DNA of 64,000 nt from Puniceicoccaceae bacterium (GCA_002729725.1 PBYS01000002.1:1-64000); one strand, 5' to 3'; shown: positions 33,356-43,277, counted from the first letter of the stretch. Made by a program: numbers and translations. Notes: generated by a model from the sequence alone, not told the origin.

Positions 33356-34631
33356 TTATAATCCGGCTAGCTCAACATCAGTGGCGGCAGACCAACGAAT
33401 TTTAGATCTTTTAAGTTCACTCAGCACCTCGATTTGAGTGGATTGAATTTTGAGCTGTTGCTCCTGACTTTGAAACAATTCGGGCAGACTAATCTGACCA
33501 TTGGTGTAGGCCATCTGCATGGCCGCGGCATTGCGGTCCAGCACTGCCCGCAATTGCGTTTCATATTTCTCGGCCTGATGATATAGCTTACTGGCGAGCT
33601 CAGATTGTAGCTTTGCTTCAATTTGCAACTTCGAAGCGATCGACTGTAGGCGCCACTGCATTTCATTGCGGGCCGCACGACTCGCCGCAATATTGCCCTG
33701 ATTACGATCATGCAGCGGCAGCGGCACCGAGATCCCCAGTCCAAAAGAACGGCCACGCCCCAGCCCCTCGGGCGCATCCATACTGCGCTCCTTCTATATA
33801 AAAGATTTGAACAGCCACATCGGCCCACCGCTCAGCGCGTGCACTGGCGATGCGGCCTTCCGCTAGTTCTAAAAGTAGTTGCCGCAAGCGATAGCTCGGA
33901 TGTTGTTCCAATCGCGCTGGGCTAAACTCTGGAAAACTCGGCGCCTGCGTCGGCGTGGCTAGCGGAGTGCTGAGCTCAAACTCGTAGTCCGCCGGCATCC
34001 CCATCAACTCATTCAGCGCAGCGCGGTCCGCAATCAATTGATGCTCCAAGTGATGCGCCTCTTGCTCGGTCACATACAAGGCCATCTGCAACTGGTCGAC
34101 TTCCACCGTCGATGCCTCACCGGTCTGCACGCGCGACTCGATAAACTTAAGGAAATTTCGATTCAGCTCAGTCAACTGCGAGCGCAGCGCCCACTCCGCC
34201 TGCGTGGTGGCTAGCGTCACCACCGCCAGTCGCACTTGCAACTTAAGCTCACGCATCTGCTCCTCGATCTCGGCGCGCGCGACTTCGATTTCTTTCTGAG
34301 CGAGTGCCCGCTCCAGCTTCAGGCGATTTGTAACCGGGAAGCGCTGCGTAAAGGCAAGTCCGAAGTTCTGCTCGCCCTCATCGTTAAAGGCCTGATCGCC
34401 CTGATAGCTCAAGCCCAGCTCCGGATTGCTTAGTCGGCCCGCTTGCAATAAGCGCCCCTCTGCCTGTGCCACCACGGCTTGTGCTGCCAGCAATAAGGGC
34501 TGATTTTCCAGCGCCAATTGCACGGCTTGTTCCGAACTCAGCTGAACTTTTGATTGTGCGGACAGCTCTCCTGCCCCGATCAATAACGCAACGCAAAGCA
34601 GCGCGCGCTTAAAATAAAATTTTGAATACAT
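33356..34631 (-). pseudogene. TolC-family outer-membrane efflux protein, apparent frameshift
   Basis: Two overlapping frames together make one TolC/CusC-like protein. The first part (from ATG 34631, with AGGA six bases upstream) has a signal peptide (ALLCVALLIGAGELSAQ) and the helical hairpin text QAVQLALENQPLLLAAQAVV up to ADVAVQIFYIEGA. The second part resumes at DAPEGLGRGRSFGLGISVPLPLHDRNQGN, the conserved second half, and runs to 33356. The break is at about 33780: removing one base there restores a continuous protein of about 425 residues. A Shine-Dalgarno-like AAGGAG happens to lie just before ATG 33781, so separate translation of the second half is possible, but a split TolC hairpin would be unusual. 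Recent mutation or sequencing error are both possible. Confidence 0.75.
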
Positions 34632-34711
34632 ACGATTCCTGATACTGTTGATTAAACAGTGCCGCCAAATTCCGTAGAACTGGGGTCGACACCACAGAGC
34701 CACCGCGATGG

Positions 34712-34731
34712 CCAAAGTGAACACACTTTGG
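34712..34731. promoter_or_regulatory. Inverted repeat in the leader of the efflux outer-membrane gene
   Basis: CCAAAGTG-AACA-CACTTTGG is a perfect 8-bp palindrome with a 4-base spacer in the 140-base gap between the first small gene of the operon and the TolC-like gene. It may be an operator or an RNA hairpin that sets relative expression. Confidence 0.45.
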
Positions 34732-34774
34732 AGTCACATCCAACGGACAGCCGTTAAACGGGTATCAGGAAATC

Positions 34775-35195
34775 TCAGACGCGCAGGACCGTCGTCTGCA
34801 GATAGTCATCAGTCAGCCACGTAGCTTGCGGTGATGCACACGGCGGCTTTGGCCATTGATACACAAGCGCGAGCGAAGGCTCCGGCACTTGCAAGAAGTC
34901 GATTAAAACAGCGAGCAAGACCAAAGGCGCAACGAACTGCGCTTCAGACTGGAGTCGCGTAGGCGGCAGCTCCTCCGCAATTAGTTCGATGTCGATACAT
35001 CTCTCGGCAGCCGTCGCGCAAGACGCTTCAACAGCAACCGAACAATGATCTGCCAAGCAAGAGCTCGCCTGAACAGCGTCCTCACTCACAGATCCCCCAA
35101 GGTCTTGATGAATACAAAGCAGCAAGCCTCCGAACGCGCCCAAAGAGAGCGTTCCAAGCGAACAGGCTAATCAGCCCAACTATGCCTAATTTCAT
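34775..35195 (-). pseudogene. Small Cys-rich first gene of the efflux operon, apparent frameshift
   Basis: From ATG 35195 a frame reads MKLGIVGLISLFAWNALFG, then leaves frame in a GGG run at 35139-35141. In the adjacent frame the text continues AFGGLLLCIHQDLGGSVSED to 34775. Deleting one G joins the two into a roughly 140-residue protein with a complete hydrophobic N-terminus (signal or membrane anchor) and cysteines in SSCLADHCSVAVEASCATA. I recognise no family, but small Cys/His proteins commonly open metal-efflux operons. It is the second gene of this operon with an apparent one-base slip. Confidence 0.5.
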
Positions 35196-35303
35196 TTTCA
35201 CGACCTAGTTAGTGAGAGCTCAGACAAGTAAAACTGTCAATCTATTTAAGATTTCTTAGTTTATGCGTCGCCTCTGTCAACTGCCTGCGATTGGCTCTTT
35301 GGC

Positions 35304-36413
35304 ATGGCCACTTTTCAATCACTGGGACTCTCGCAAGCACTCACCGCCGAACTTGCGCGAATCCAAATCCACACGCCCTCAGACATACAGGCGCAAGCCT
35401 GCCCACCGCTCAGCGAGCGGCGTGACGCATGGCTCAGCGCCCCTACCGGGAGTGGTAAAACGCTGGCCTACTTACTGCCCTTGCTGAATCAAATCGAGGT
35501 CGACACGACAGACTTGCAGGTAGTGGTGCTAGCCCCCACCCAAGAACTCGCGGTGCAAATCCACGACTGTATTCGACAATTGGACGCGACTGGTAATCTC
35601 GCCATTCGTAGCCAGCTCTTAATCGGCAATGCATCTGCGAAACGTCAAAAAGAAAAGCTGAAACAAAAGCCACACATCGTCGTCGGCTCCTGCGGCCGCA
35701 TGCTGGAACTCGGCCGCATTGGCAAACTGAAGCTGCACAAATGCCGCGCAGTCTGTATCGACGAGGCCGACAACCTACTGGCCGAAGATCACATCGAAGA
35801 CTTAGAAGCTTTGCTCAAAATGATGCCCCGCGACCGCCAGCTCGTGTTCGCCTCCGCCACCGAAAAGAGCGACACCTTTCGTATCGCCGAATCGCTAGGC
35901 AAAGCGGTGCAATGGATTCGCGGCCAAGCCATCGTCTCGGAAGTCGAAGTGGAGCACTTTTACATCGAGTCCAGCTTTCACCGCAAGACCGACACCTTGG
36001 GCAAGCTACTGCTACACTTGCAAGCGGCGCGCGCGCTCATTTTTACTCATCGCAATATCACCGCCGAAGAAATCGACGAAGGGCTGGATAAATACGAGCT
36101 AGGCCACACGGTGCTGCATGGCGGCATGAGCAAATTCGACCGCCAGATGGCGCTCAAACAATTCCGCAAAGGCACAGCCACAGTATTGATCGCCTCCGAT
36201 ATCGCTGCCCGCGGCTTAGACATCAAGGGTCTCACTCACATCATAAACTTCGACCTCCCCACGCTGTCCGACGACTATATCCACCGCGCCGGGCGCACAG
36301 GCCGCATGGGCGCCGCGGGCATGGCGATCTCCATCGTAACCGAAGAAGATGCCAAAATCGTCCAACGCTACGAGCGCGACCTACACATCACCGTGCAAGC
36401 GATCGACTTGTAA
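35304..36413 (+). CDS. DEAD-box ATP-dependent RNA helicase
   Basis: A 369-residue helicase core. The motifs run in order: Q-motif region (FQSLGLSQALTAELARIQIHTPSDIQAQA), Walker A APTGSGKT (46-53), APTQELA, GSCGRMLELG, DEAD (about 154-157), SAT, and in the second RecA domain FTHRN, ATVLIASDIAARGLDIKGL and HRAGRTGRMG. There is no C-terminal extension, so it is a minimal RhlE-like protein. Such enzymes remodel structured RNA in ribosome assembly or mRNA decay. It is transcribed divergently from the metal efflux operon and followed by a phosphatase gene on the same strand. The internal ATG gives the canonical N-terminus. Confidence 0.93.
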   Translation: MATFQSLGLSQALTAELARIQIHTPSDIQAQACPPLSERRDAWLSAPTGSGKTLAYLLPLLNQIEVDTTDLQVVVLAPTQELAVQIHDCIRQLDATGNLAIRSQLLIGNASAKRQKEKLKQKPHIVVGSCGRMLELGRIGKLKLHKCRAVCIDEADNLLAEDHIEDLEALLKMMPRDRQLVFASATEKSDTFRIAESLGKAVQWIRGQAIVSEVEVEHFYIESSFHRKTDTLGKLLLHLQAARALIFTHRNITAEEIDEGLDKYELGHTVLHGGMSKFDRQMALKQFRKGTATVLIASDIAARGLDIKGLTHIINFDLPTLSDDYIHRAGRTGRMGAAGMAISIVTEEDAKIVQRYERDLHITVQAIDL

Positions 36414-36547
36414 AGCGATCCCGGGTGCGCATAATTTTCTGTGATAAGACGCACCCGATCTTTCATCGCAATTCACCAATTGGCACGAATAGTGATGTTG
36501 AGCGAGACTCAGTAATACACCCAGCAAAAGTATTGACCACAATCGTA

Positions 36548-37378
36548 ATGAAGAAAACTACACACAGCCTTAAACGCCTACTCATCAGCTCTGCCGCAGT
36601 CGCCGCCAGCCTACAATTTTTGACTGGCTGCGTGACACATGCCCCGGAGCGCATCTCCGACCAAAGCACTCAAGCGGTGCTCTGGTTGCAAAACTCAGGC
36701 GAGTATCAGGCGCTCTGCTATCAGGCCTTCAACGCCGCCAAAGACGCCGTCGATCAAGCAAAGGCAAGCCAAACTAAACCCTGGGCCGTGGTCGTCGACT
36801 TGGACGAGACTATGCTCGACAACAGCCCCTATGCCGCGTGGCTCTTACACAATCAAGACAGCTATGCTTCCGCGACTTGGACCGCATGGTGTGAGGCCGC
36901 CGAGGCCCCCGCCATTCCGGGCGCGCTGGAGTTTGCAAAATACGTGATCGCGCAAGGCGGCGCACTTTTCTATGTGTCCAATCGCTCCGATGAGGTCTTC
37001 GACGCAACCGTCAAGAACCTGCAAGCGCTCGGCTTCCCCGAGCCCACTGCCAACCGTGTATTCTTAAAAACGGATACATCCAACAAACAAGCTCGCTTCC
37101 AAAAAGTCACCGACGCCGGCTACGAGATCGTCCTAATGATCGGCGACAATCTCAACGACTTCCCCGAAATCGGCACCTGGCACCAAGCCAACGAGCCGCG
37201 CAATCAAGCCACCGCGAGCTACCAATCCGCATTCGGACAACGCTTCATCGTATTACCCAACCCCTCCTACGGGGATTGGGAAGCCGGCATGGCTGCGGAC
37301 TATCACGCACTCAGCGCTAAAGAAAAACTGCAAGTGCGCCGTGAAAGCCTGCAAGCCTGGTCAGGCAGCGCTGAATAA
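36548..37378 (+). CDS. Lipoprotein acid phosphatase, HAD superfamily (class C / e(P4) type)
   Basis: A 276-residue protein from ATG 36548, which begins MKKTTHSLKRLLISSAAVAA and ends its signal at the lipobox LTGC, so it is a predicted lipoprotein. HAD motif I is VVDLDETMLDN (nucleophile Asp in DLDET), motif II lies in FYVSNRSD, and the closing motif is MIGDNLNDF. WTAWCEAAEAPAIPGALEFA is typical of the 5'-nucleotidase, lipoprotein e(P4) family. Such enzymes dephosphorylate nucleotides such as NMN at the cell surface to allow uptake. The longer frame from 36425 is rejected because it would bury the signal peptide. Confidence 0.87.
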   Translation: MKKTTHSLKRLLISSAAVAASLQFLTGCVTHAPERISDQSTQAVLWLQNSGEYQALCYQAFNAAKDAVDQAKASQTKPWAVVVDLDETMLDNSPYAAWLLHNQDSYASATWTAWCEAAEAPAIPGALEFAKYVIAQGGALFYVSNRSDEVFDATVKNLQALGFPEPTANRVFLKTDTSNKQARFQKVTDAGYEIVLMIGDNLNDFPEIGTWHQANEPRNQATASYQSAFGQRFIVLPNPSYGDWEAGMAADYHALSAKEKLQVRRESLQAWSGSAE

Positions 37379-37410
37379 AACGCGGCGTATCGCTGCGTAG
37401 GAAAGCCTAC

Positions 37411-37447
37411 GGCTCAAGCAAGCAAATCCAGCTTGCTTGCTTGAGCC
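37411..37447. terminator. 15-bp perfect hairpin between convergent genes
   Basis: GGCTCAAGCAAGCAA and TTGCTTGCTTGAGCC flank the loop ATCCAGC. It lies between the 3' ends of the phosphatase and beta-glucosidase genes, which converge, so it can serve both. No T tract is present on either side; termination may rely on the stem or on Rho. Confidence 0.65.
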
Positions 37448-37455
37448 GGATCGCA

Positions 37456-38838
37456 CTAGCTCTCAGATCCAGCGCAATCACGCTGAATCAATTGCTGATA
37501 CGCACGATAGGATGCCTTCGGAATGCGCTCCAAGGTATCAAAGTTACAGAAAATCAGCCCAAAGCGCATATCGTAGCCGCGCGTCCATTCAAAGTTGTCC
37601 ATCAAAGTCCAACAGAAGTAGCCCTGCACATTGACGCCATCTTCGTCGCGTGCTTTTTTCAGTTCCTCGGTGTAACTCTCGATAAATTTCGCACGGAAAT
37701 GATCCTCAACCGCTGTGCTTGGATCGTTGTCCTCGACGGAGCAGCCGTTCTCCGTGACATAAATAGGCAAACCATTATAACGTTGCTCGATCCAGTTGAG
37801 CATTTTGCGTAAGCCCCAAGGCACTACATACCAACCCATACTGGTGGTTGGCCAAGCGGGATCCGCGCTCAAATGCACACATTGATCCGCATCCATGCCT
37901 CCATTGCCATTCTCAGCGGCCACGCCATTCTCATCCACATCTGCACGTGACGCATAGTGTGTCGTATAATGATTCAGCCCCAAGAAGTCTGCCGAGCCCT
38001 TGAGAAGTTCACTTTGCTCCGGAGTAAATTTCGGCAAGCGATCCCCCACCCGCTCTCGCATGATGGCAGGGTAATCACCAAAAACGACCGGATCGGTGAA
38101 CCAACCGTAAAAGAATTCCAGCGCTTCCTGCGCCGCAGCTTGATCTTCGGGTGCATCTGTCAAGGGCTCACGAAAATCACAATTGTTGGCGATACCGATT
38201 TGGCCCGCATACCCGCCATCGCGAAATGCCTTAGCAGCCAGACCGTGCGCCAACATTAAATTATGCGCAGCAAGATAGGGCTCCGTCACCGAACTGCGGC
38301 CAGGTGCAAAAACGCCGGAACCGTGCCCCAGCACTGCGGTGCACCAGCTCTCATTAAAAGTCATCCATTTCTTCACACGGTCACCAAAAGCATTAAAGCA
38401 CACCTGCGCATACTCAGCAAAGGCCTCCGCCGTGGAATAACTAAGCCAGCCATCGTTCTCCATCTGTAAGGTCAGCGGCAAATCCCAATGGTAGAGAGTC
38501 ACAAAGGGAGTGATTCCCTTAGCCAGTAGACCATCGATCAGACGATTGTAAAAATCAATGCCCGCCTGATTCACCTCACCACGCCCCTGTGGCAGGATGC
38601 GCGCCCAACTGATCGAGAAGCGGTAGCCACGAACGCCCAGTTGCTCAATTAAATCGATATCTTCCTCGTAGCGATGGTAATGATCGCAGGCCACATCGGC
38701 CGTGTCGCCATTCTTGATCTTGCCAGGCGTATGGCTAAACGCATCCCAGACATTCAGGCCTTTGCCATCTTCCAACCAAGCACCCTCGACTTGATGTGCC
38801 GCAGTCGCGACGCCCCATGTAAATTCTTTTTGACTCAT
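37456..38838 (-). CDS. bglA: Glycoside hydrolase family 1 beta-glucosidase
   Basis: A 460-residue GH1 enzyme, normal length and cytoplasmic (no signal). The N-terminus FTWGVATAAHQVEGAWLEDGKGLNVWDAFSHTPGKI is diagnostic. The acid/base glutamate is in WMTFNESWCTAVLGHG and the nucleophile glutamate in LPIYVTENGCSVED; substrate-site text LGLNHYTTHYAS and YFCWTLMDNFEWTRGYDMRFGL is also intact. It hydrolyses beta-1,4-linked disaccharides such as cellobiose, or aryl glucosides; specificity for gluco- versus galacto- or fuco-configuration is not read here. It has no carbohydrate transporter next to it. A hairpin separates it from the convergent phosphatase gene. Confidence 0.92.
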   Translation of the reverse strand: MSQKEFTWGVATAAHQVEGAWLEDGKGLNVWDAFSHTPGKIKNGDTADVACDHYHRYEEDIDLIEQLGVRGYRFSISWARILPQGRGEVNQAGIDFYNRLIDGLLAKGITPFVTLYHWDLPLTLQMENDGWLSYSTAEAFAEYAQVCFNAFGDRVKKWMTFNESWCTAVLGHGSGVFAPGRSSVTEPYLAAHNLMLAHGLAAKAFRDGGYAGQIGIANNCDFREPLTDAPEDQAAAQEALEFFYGWFTDPVVFGDYPAIMRERVGDRLPKFTPEQSELLKGSADFLGLNHYTTHYASRADVDENGVAAENGNGGMDADQCVHLSADPAWPTTSMGWYVVPWGLRKMLNWIEQRYNGLPIYVTENGCSVEDNDPSTAVEDHFRAKFIESYTEELKKARDEDGVNVQGYFCWTLMDNFEWTRGYDMRFGLIFCNFDTLERIPKASYRAYQQLIQRDCAGSES

Positions 38839-38844
38839 TTATTT

Positions 38845-39000
38845 TTATGCTGCGAACAACGAACGCCATCCACACATCATACAGGCAAGCATTGTGGAAT
38901 ATACGCTCGGTTCTGGAATAATAGATATTAGAATGCCGCCCCAGTAAGCATAAGCTGTATGATTGGCTGCGTCTAATTCAACATTTAAAGTTAATCGAAC
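38845..39000 (-). pseudogene. PEP-CTERM-like protein remnant
   Basis: The minus strand reads ANHTAYAYWGG, then ILISIIPEPSVYSTMLACMM and CGWRSLFAA before a stop. IPEPSxYxxM followed by a hydrophobic run is the form of a PEP-CTERM sorting signal, although the usual terminal arginine cluster is missing. A TGA interrupts the frame just upstream, so only the tail of a secreted protein survives. The rest of the gap 38839-39299 shows no other credible gene. Confidence 0.45.
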
Positions 39001-39299
39001 TCACCAGTTTCTCCACTCGATCTTGCTAGAGAAGATGGTGCTCTTTGCTGTATGCAGGAAGAAGATGATTCTGATTGATTAAATGATTTAGGATCTATAC
39101 TTGCCCTCGCTCCTATGCCTAATGCACACAGCTTTCGCCCCTTCTCTCGATTGCGCTTGCTCGTCACTTTCATTTTCCCACCCTTACGGTCTTATGCGTT
39201 CAAACGAGATTCCTTGCTCAACTTCGCCGGAACGCCCCCCGAGATCCAACAACAGCTCCAATAAAAACCATCAACTAATCATCTACGGCCCCAACAAAC

Positions 39300-39617
39300 A
39301 TGCCATCTGAAGCCGATACACGCGCAAACTACATCGATCCGGCACTCAAGGAGGCGCAATGGGATTCACACACAATCACACGTGAATATTACTTCACAGC
39401 AGGCCGCAAGTTAGCTGGCGGCGCGCGCGGCAGTCGCTGTTTTGTCGACTATCTCTTACATAAGAACAATCAGCATCTCGCGATTGTTGAGGCGAAGAAG
39501 GAATCAGAACACCCCACCAAAGGCCTACAGCAGGCGATCCGCTACGCTCAAAAGCTAAAAAATGCTCAAAGCTCTGAAAGCCTCCCTGCTCGACGCGCCT
39601 TCCGCGAGCAGTCGTGA
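39300..39617 (+). pseudogene. Truncated type I restriction endonuclease R subunit (HsdR N-terminus)
   Basis: The 105-residue frame starts ADTRANYIDPALKEAQWD and continues with REYYFTAGRKLAGG, then FVDYLLHKNNQHLAIVEAKK, the N-terminal nuclease half-site of HsdR: the Asp of FVDYLL and the E-x-K of VEAKK form the PD-(D/E)XK core. HsdR is normally about 800-1100 residues, with helicase domains after this region. Here the text leaves the family after RYAQKLK and stops soon after, and no hsdM or hsdS is nearby. It is the left-hand relic of a restriction system at the edge of the defence island. Confidence 0.75.
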
Positions 39618-39691
39618 TTTCACATTGCACCCCAACCACTTTTAGCTGTTAAAATGTTTTCATTTAATGAATCCCATGAAATACTAATGTA

Positions 39692-40687
39692 ATGAATGCG
39701 GCTCTCCTTCGACGACTCTTTGCCAGTGCTCAAACCGGATCGAATCCCGATTTGAAAGCGGTTTGTCGTGCCATCATCGAAGATGAGAAACGTCTGGGGC
39801 ACTCAAAATTAGCCACGGAACTCGAATCTGCTTACACTAAAATCGAGCCGACGGACTCGGGCTCAGCAGGACGCCCACGTCCGCCGCGCACCAATTCTCT
39901 AAGCGCGTTGCCTTCCAGCAAGCGCGACTCTGCACCACTGGTGCAAGTCCTAGAGCATTCGCAATTGCGCCACCACATGGTCTTGCCGTCCGAAGTGGAG
40001 CAACGCTTTATTCGGATTGAAAAAGAATATGCAGCGCGCTCGCGTTTGGCACAGTATGGCCTCAACGCGCGCAAGCGCATCCTGCTCTACGGCCCTCCTG
40101 GATGCGGAAAAAGCTTGGGAGCTGAACGCATTGCATGGGCGACAGGCTTGCCACTACATAAAGTCCGCTTCGACACTCTGATCTCATCCTACTTCGGCGA
40201 AACTGCGACGAATTTGAGTAAGCTTTTTGAGGCGATTGAAGCACAACCCTGTGCGCTTTTCCTCGACGAGTGCGACACCATCGCACGAGCACGCGGAGCA
40301 AGTAACGACGTCGGCGAAATTTCACGTGTGGTCAATATGCTGCTCCAGCAGCTAGAAGACTACAGAGGCGACGGTCTTATCATAGCCGCAACCAATCACT
40401 ACGAATCCCTCGATTCTGCGATCTATCGTCGGTTCGATGAAGCCATTGAAATCCCCAAGCCGGGAATCGTTGAAATCGCACGCCTGTTAAAGACTGCACT
40501 GTCCGCCCTCAAGCTCAATGCACAAATCGACCTTCAACAATTCGCTGCCAGTCTCGACGGCTTCAGCTTCAGCGAAGTGGAGCGTATTGCACAAAACGCA
40601 GCCAAACGCTCGATCCTAGCTAACAGAGAAAAGGTGAGCCTTGACGACTTAGAAGGTGCTGCGCTAGAAGTGAAGCGACATTTTTAA
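39692..40687 (+). CDS. ietA: AAA+ ATPase of an IetAS-type pair
   Basis: A 331-residue AAA+ protein. A helical N-terminal part (about 1-95) precedes Walker A GPPGCGKS (134-141), the substrate-contact text SSYFGETATNLSKLF, Walker B LFLDECD (Asp192, Glu193), sensor 1 IIAATNHYESLD and the arginine-finger region YRRFDEAIEIPKPG. It stops 10 bases before a subtilisin-like protease gene. This exact pairing defines IetAS, named from Agrobacterium plasmids, where the ATPase counteracts the toxic protease, and also listed among predicted or tested anti-phage systems. The ATPase presumably restrains or directs the protease. Neighbouring restriction and helicase-nuclease genes support a defence role here. 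Confidence 0.85.
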   Translation: MNAALLRRLFASAQTGSNPDLKAVCRAIIEDEKRLGHSKLATELESAYTKIEPTDSGSAGRPRPPRTNSLSALPSSKRDSAPLVQVLEHSQLRHHMVLPSEVEQRFIRIEKEYAARSRLAQYGLNARKRILLYGPPGCGKSLGAERIAWATGLPLHKVRFDTLISSYFGETATNLSKLFEAIEAQPCALFLDECDTIARARGASNDVGEISRVVNMLLQQLEDYRGDGLIIAATNHYESLDSAIYRRFDEAIEIPKPGIVEIARLLKTALSALKLNAQIDLQQFAASLDGFSFSEVERIAQNAAKRSILANREKVSLDDLEGAALEVKRHF

Positions 40688-40697
40688 AAACTAAGCC

Positions 40698-43277
40698 ATG
40701 CCCCACAACGACTTCCCGCACCTACCACTCATTCAAAAAATAAAAGGTGCTGCGAAGCTTCACGGCAGTGGACAATTAGGAGCACGGGTTGCCGCCAACC
40801 AGCAGAACCGCGCGGGACATGGAAACTACTTAAGCGGACAATTCCAGTCATTCGCGGAAAAGGCTCAGCAACAAAAAGACGCTCGCGCGGCAGAACACTT
40901 ACCTGAGATTTCAAGCGGAGCCTCGTTTCTGCTACAAATCCCCGACGAAGACGACGAGGTATTCGAATGGTTGTCTGTAAAACTAGGCTTGGAGCTCGTG
41001 GCTGAATACGACGATGGCTATATCATTGTCGCAACTGAAGACACCGATCTACAGGAGCTCATCAATCTGGCAAATGAGTTTATACACTCAGAGCGTGGCT
41101 CAGGAAATATGGCGAGCATCCTCGAGGTATATCCCGACCCCGCGGACCCAAAACGTATCCACCGCATACTGGACGAAGCGTTACACCCTCTCTGGCCCTT
41201 CGACGATGACCAAGACTACATTCTGGATATCTCCATAGAAGTGGCTCCGATGAATAAGCCGCCAGCGACACCACCTGGATTACGCTCTAATTCCACCGCT
41301 GAAACACGGGCTCGACTAGAAGACGAATTCCAAGAGGAAAGCATTCGCTACTGGCAAGAATTCGATGCGTTGAAAGATGAGAGGGAGGACGCAATCACCG
41401 CACTGGTTGCGCACTACCAGGGAGAAATCAAGGGAAACTTCCAGGATGCTCATATCCAGTTCCCTGATAGTTTCAGTATGCAGATACAAATGAGCGGCAA
41501 AGGCTTTACGGACTTGATCAAGAACCACCCGAACCTGTTTGAAGTCACCGTCCCTGATGAAGTCGAGCAACCCTACGGTTCACCATTAAACGGACAACCC
41601 GAAGGTGATGACTTCGAACTGCTCGCACCGAGCGAAGACGCACCCTCGATTTGTGTCATCGATAGCGGTATGCAAGAGGGGCATCGCTGGCTTGAGAATG
41701 CGATCTCCAAAGCAGATTCATTCTGCTTCATTCCAGGCGAAAAGAGTGACGATGTCGCAGACTATGTGGCTGGTGGCGGCCACGGCACTCGCGTCGCCAG
41801 CGCCTGCCTCTATCCCGCAGCGGTGCCTCAGCAGGGAGAACACCAAGCCCCCTTCTGGTTATTAAATGCACGAGTGCTCGACGATCGAGGTGGACTACGC
41901 AGTAGCCTATTTCCCCCCGACCTAATGAACACGGTGGTCACTCACTACACAGATCAAACCGCACTCTACCAGCATTCGATTGCCGCAGATCGACCTTGCC
42001 GACTCAAGCGTATGAGCGCGTGGGCGACAGCAATCGACTTCCTCAGCTGCCAGGAAGATGTGCTTTTCTTTCAAGCGGCGGGCAACTTGCCTACCAAAGG
42101 CACCACAACCAACCCTAGTATCCTCGATCATTTGCAGGCAGGACGCGACTACCCCGACTACTTGGAAGAAGGCAGTAGCAGAATTGCCAATCCAGCCCAG
42201 AGCCTACAAGCACTCACAGTCGGTTCGATCTCTCACGAGTATTACACCGATGGCATCAAACAATCGATCGCACCCAGCGAGCACCCTTCCGCATTTACCC
42301 GTTCAGGCTTTGGCATGTGGAATAGCATCAAACCTGAAGTCGTCGAATTCGGCGGCGACTGGCTACGTGACACAGGCACTCCACCCGCGCTCAGCCTAGC
42401 GCCTGAAGTTTGCCCAGAATTGGCGCGCTCAACTCTCCAGCAGGGCCCCGCAGTCGATCGGGACATGATCGGCACCTCATTCGCGACACCTAAAGTCGCC
42501 CACATCGGCGGATTGCTTGCTGCTCAATTCCCCAATGAATCTCCGCTGCTCTACAGAGCATTAATAGTAAATTCCGCGCGCTGGCCGCAATGGGCGGAAG
42601 ATGGCACTGCAGACGAACAACTGCATGCGATCAAGACAATGGGCTATGGCACACCGAGTATCGCCCGCGCCACAGGAAATGACGAAGGCCGTGTGACATT
42701 AATCCAGGAACAGGTTCATGAAATCGAGGCAGGCAGCGGCATGATCTTTGCCGTGCCGATTCCCGATAGCATACGTGCCCCTGGTGGCGACTATCCCGTC
42801 AGAATTGATGTGACACTTTCGTATGTGGCCGAACCCCGTCGAACTCGAAAGTCACGCCGTGGCTATCTCGGCACATGGCTCGACTGGAAGGCCAGCAAGA
42901 AGGGCGAAGCCTTTGAAACATTTAAGGCACGAACCATAAAAGATTTGGACGCAGAAGAAACCACAACTCAAGGGAACTTTGAATGGATGTTAGGCGAACA
43001 AAAGAACCATGGTAAAATCAAAGGCGCTTCCCGCAACAATGGAACGGTCCAAAAAGATTGGGCAGTTACCCGCAGTCACGAGCTTCCAGATTCTTTCGGA
43101 GTCGTTGTGCGCGGACATAAGGGATGGGATCGGAAAAACAGTGCTGCAACCGCACGATTCACTCTAGTCGTTTCATTCGAAGTGCTCGGTGAAAATGTTA
43201 ATCTCTACCAAGAAGTGCGTGCCGCAGTGCAAGCAGAACTTGAGATAGAAGAACGCGTGCCCTTATTCACGAATTAA
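40698..43277 (+). CDS. ietS: Subtilisin-like (S8) serine protease of an IetAS-type pair
   Basis: An 859-residue protein without a signal peptide, so cytoplasmic. The first 300 residues are a helical, charged regulatory region. The S8 catalytic triad is readable: Asp322 in CVIDSGMQ, His362 in GGHGTRVASA and Ser594 in GTSFATPKVAH, with an oxyanion-type asparagine likely in FFQAAGNLP. A beta-rich C-terminal domain of about 230 residues follows (PVRIDVTLSYVAEPRRTRKS). It is 10 bases behind the AAA+ ATPase gene, so both are co-expressed. In the IetAS family the protease is the toxic effector and the ATPase its control partner; the cleaved target is unknown. The triad looks intact, so the system is probably active. 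Confidence 0.85.
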   Translation: MPHNDFPHLPLIQKIKGAAKLHGSGQLGARVAANQQNRAGHGNYLSGQFQSFAEKAQQQKDARAAEHLPEISSGASFLLQIPDEDDEVFEWLSVKLGLELVAEYDDGYIIVATEDTDLQELINLANEFIHSERGSGNMASILEVYPDPADPKRIHRILDEALHPLWPFDDDQDYILDISIEVAPMNKPPATPPGLRSNSTAETRARLEDEFQEESIRYWQEFDALKDEREDAITALVAHYQGEIKGNFQDAHIQFPDSFSMQIQMSGKGFTDLIKNHPNLFEVTVPDEVEQPYGSPLNGQPEGDDFELLAPSEDAPSICVIDSGMQEGHRWLENAISKADSFCFIPGEKSDDVADYVAGGGHGTRVASACLYPAAVPQQGEHQAPFWLLNARVLDDRGGLRSSLFPPDLMNTVVTHYTDQTALYQHSIAADRPCRLKRMSAWATAIDFLSCQEDVLFFQAAGNLPTKGTTTNPSILDHLQAGRDYPDYLEEGSSRIANPAQSLQALTVGSISHEYYTDGIKQSIAPSEHPSAFTRSGFGMWNSIKPEVVEFGGDWLRDTGTPPALSLAPEVCPELARSTLQQGPAVDRDMIGTSFATPKVAHIGGLLAAQFPNESPLLYRALIVNSARWPQWAEDGTADEQLHAIKTMGYGTPSIARATGNDEGRVTLIQEQVHEIEAGSGMIFAVPIPDSIRAPGGDYPVRIDVTLSYVAEPRRTRKSRRGYLGTWLDWKASKKGEAFETFKARTIKDLDAEETTTQGNFEWMLGEQKNHGKIKGASRNNGTVQKDWAVTRSHELPDSFGVVVRGHKGWDRKNSAATARFTLVVSFEVLGENVNLYQEVRAAVQAELEIEERVPLFTN

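Noticed and set aside
38991-39173. 60-codon minus-strand frame before the hsdR relic
   Set aside because: Ser/Arg-rich text with no family and no ribosome binding site; probably chance.
38839-39299. tRNA 3'-end duplication (att site) at the left edge of the defence island
   Set aside because: I looked for the tRNA-Leu 3' sequence here by eye and found no convincing copy.
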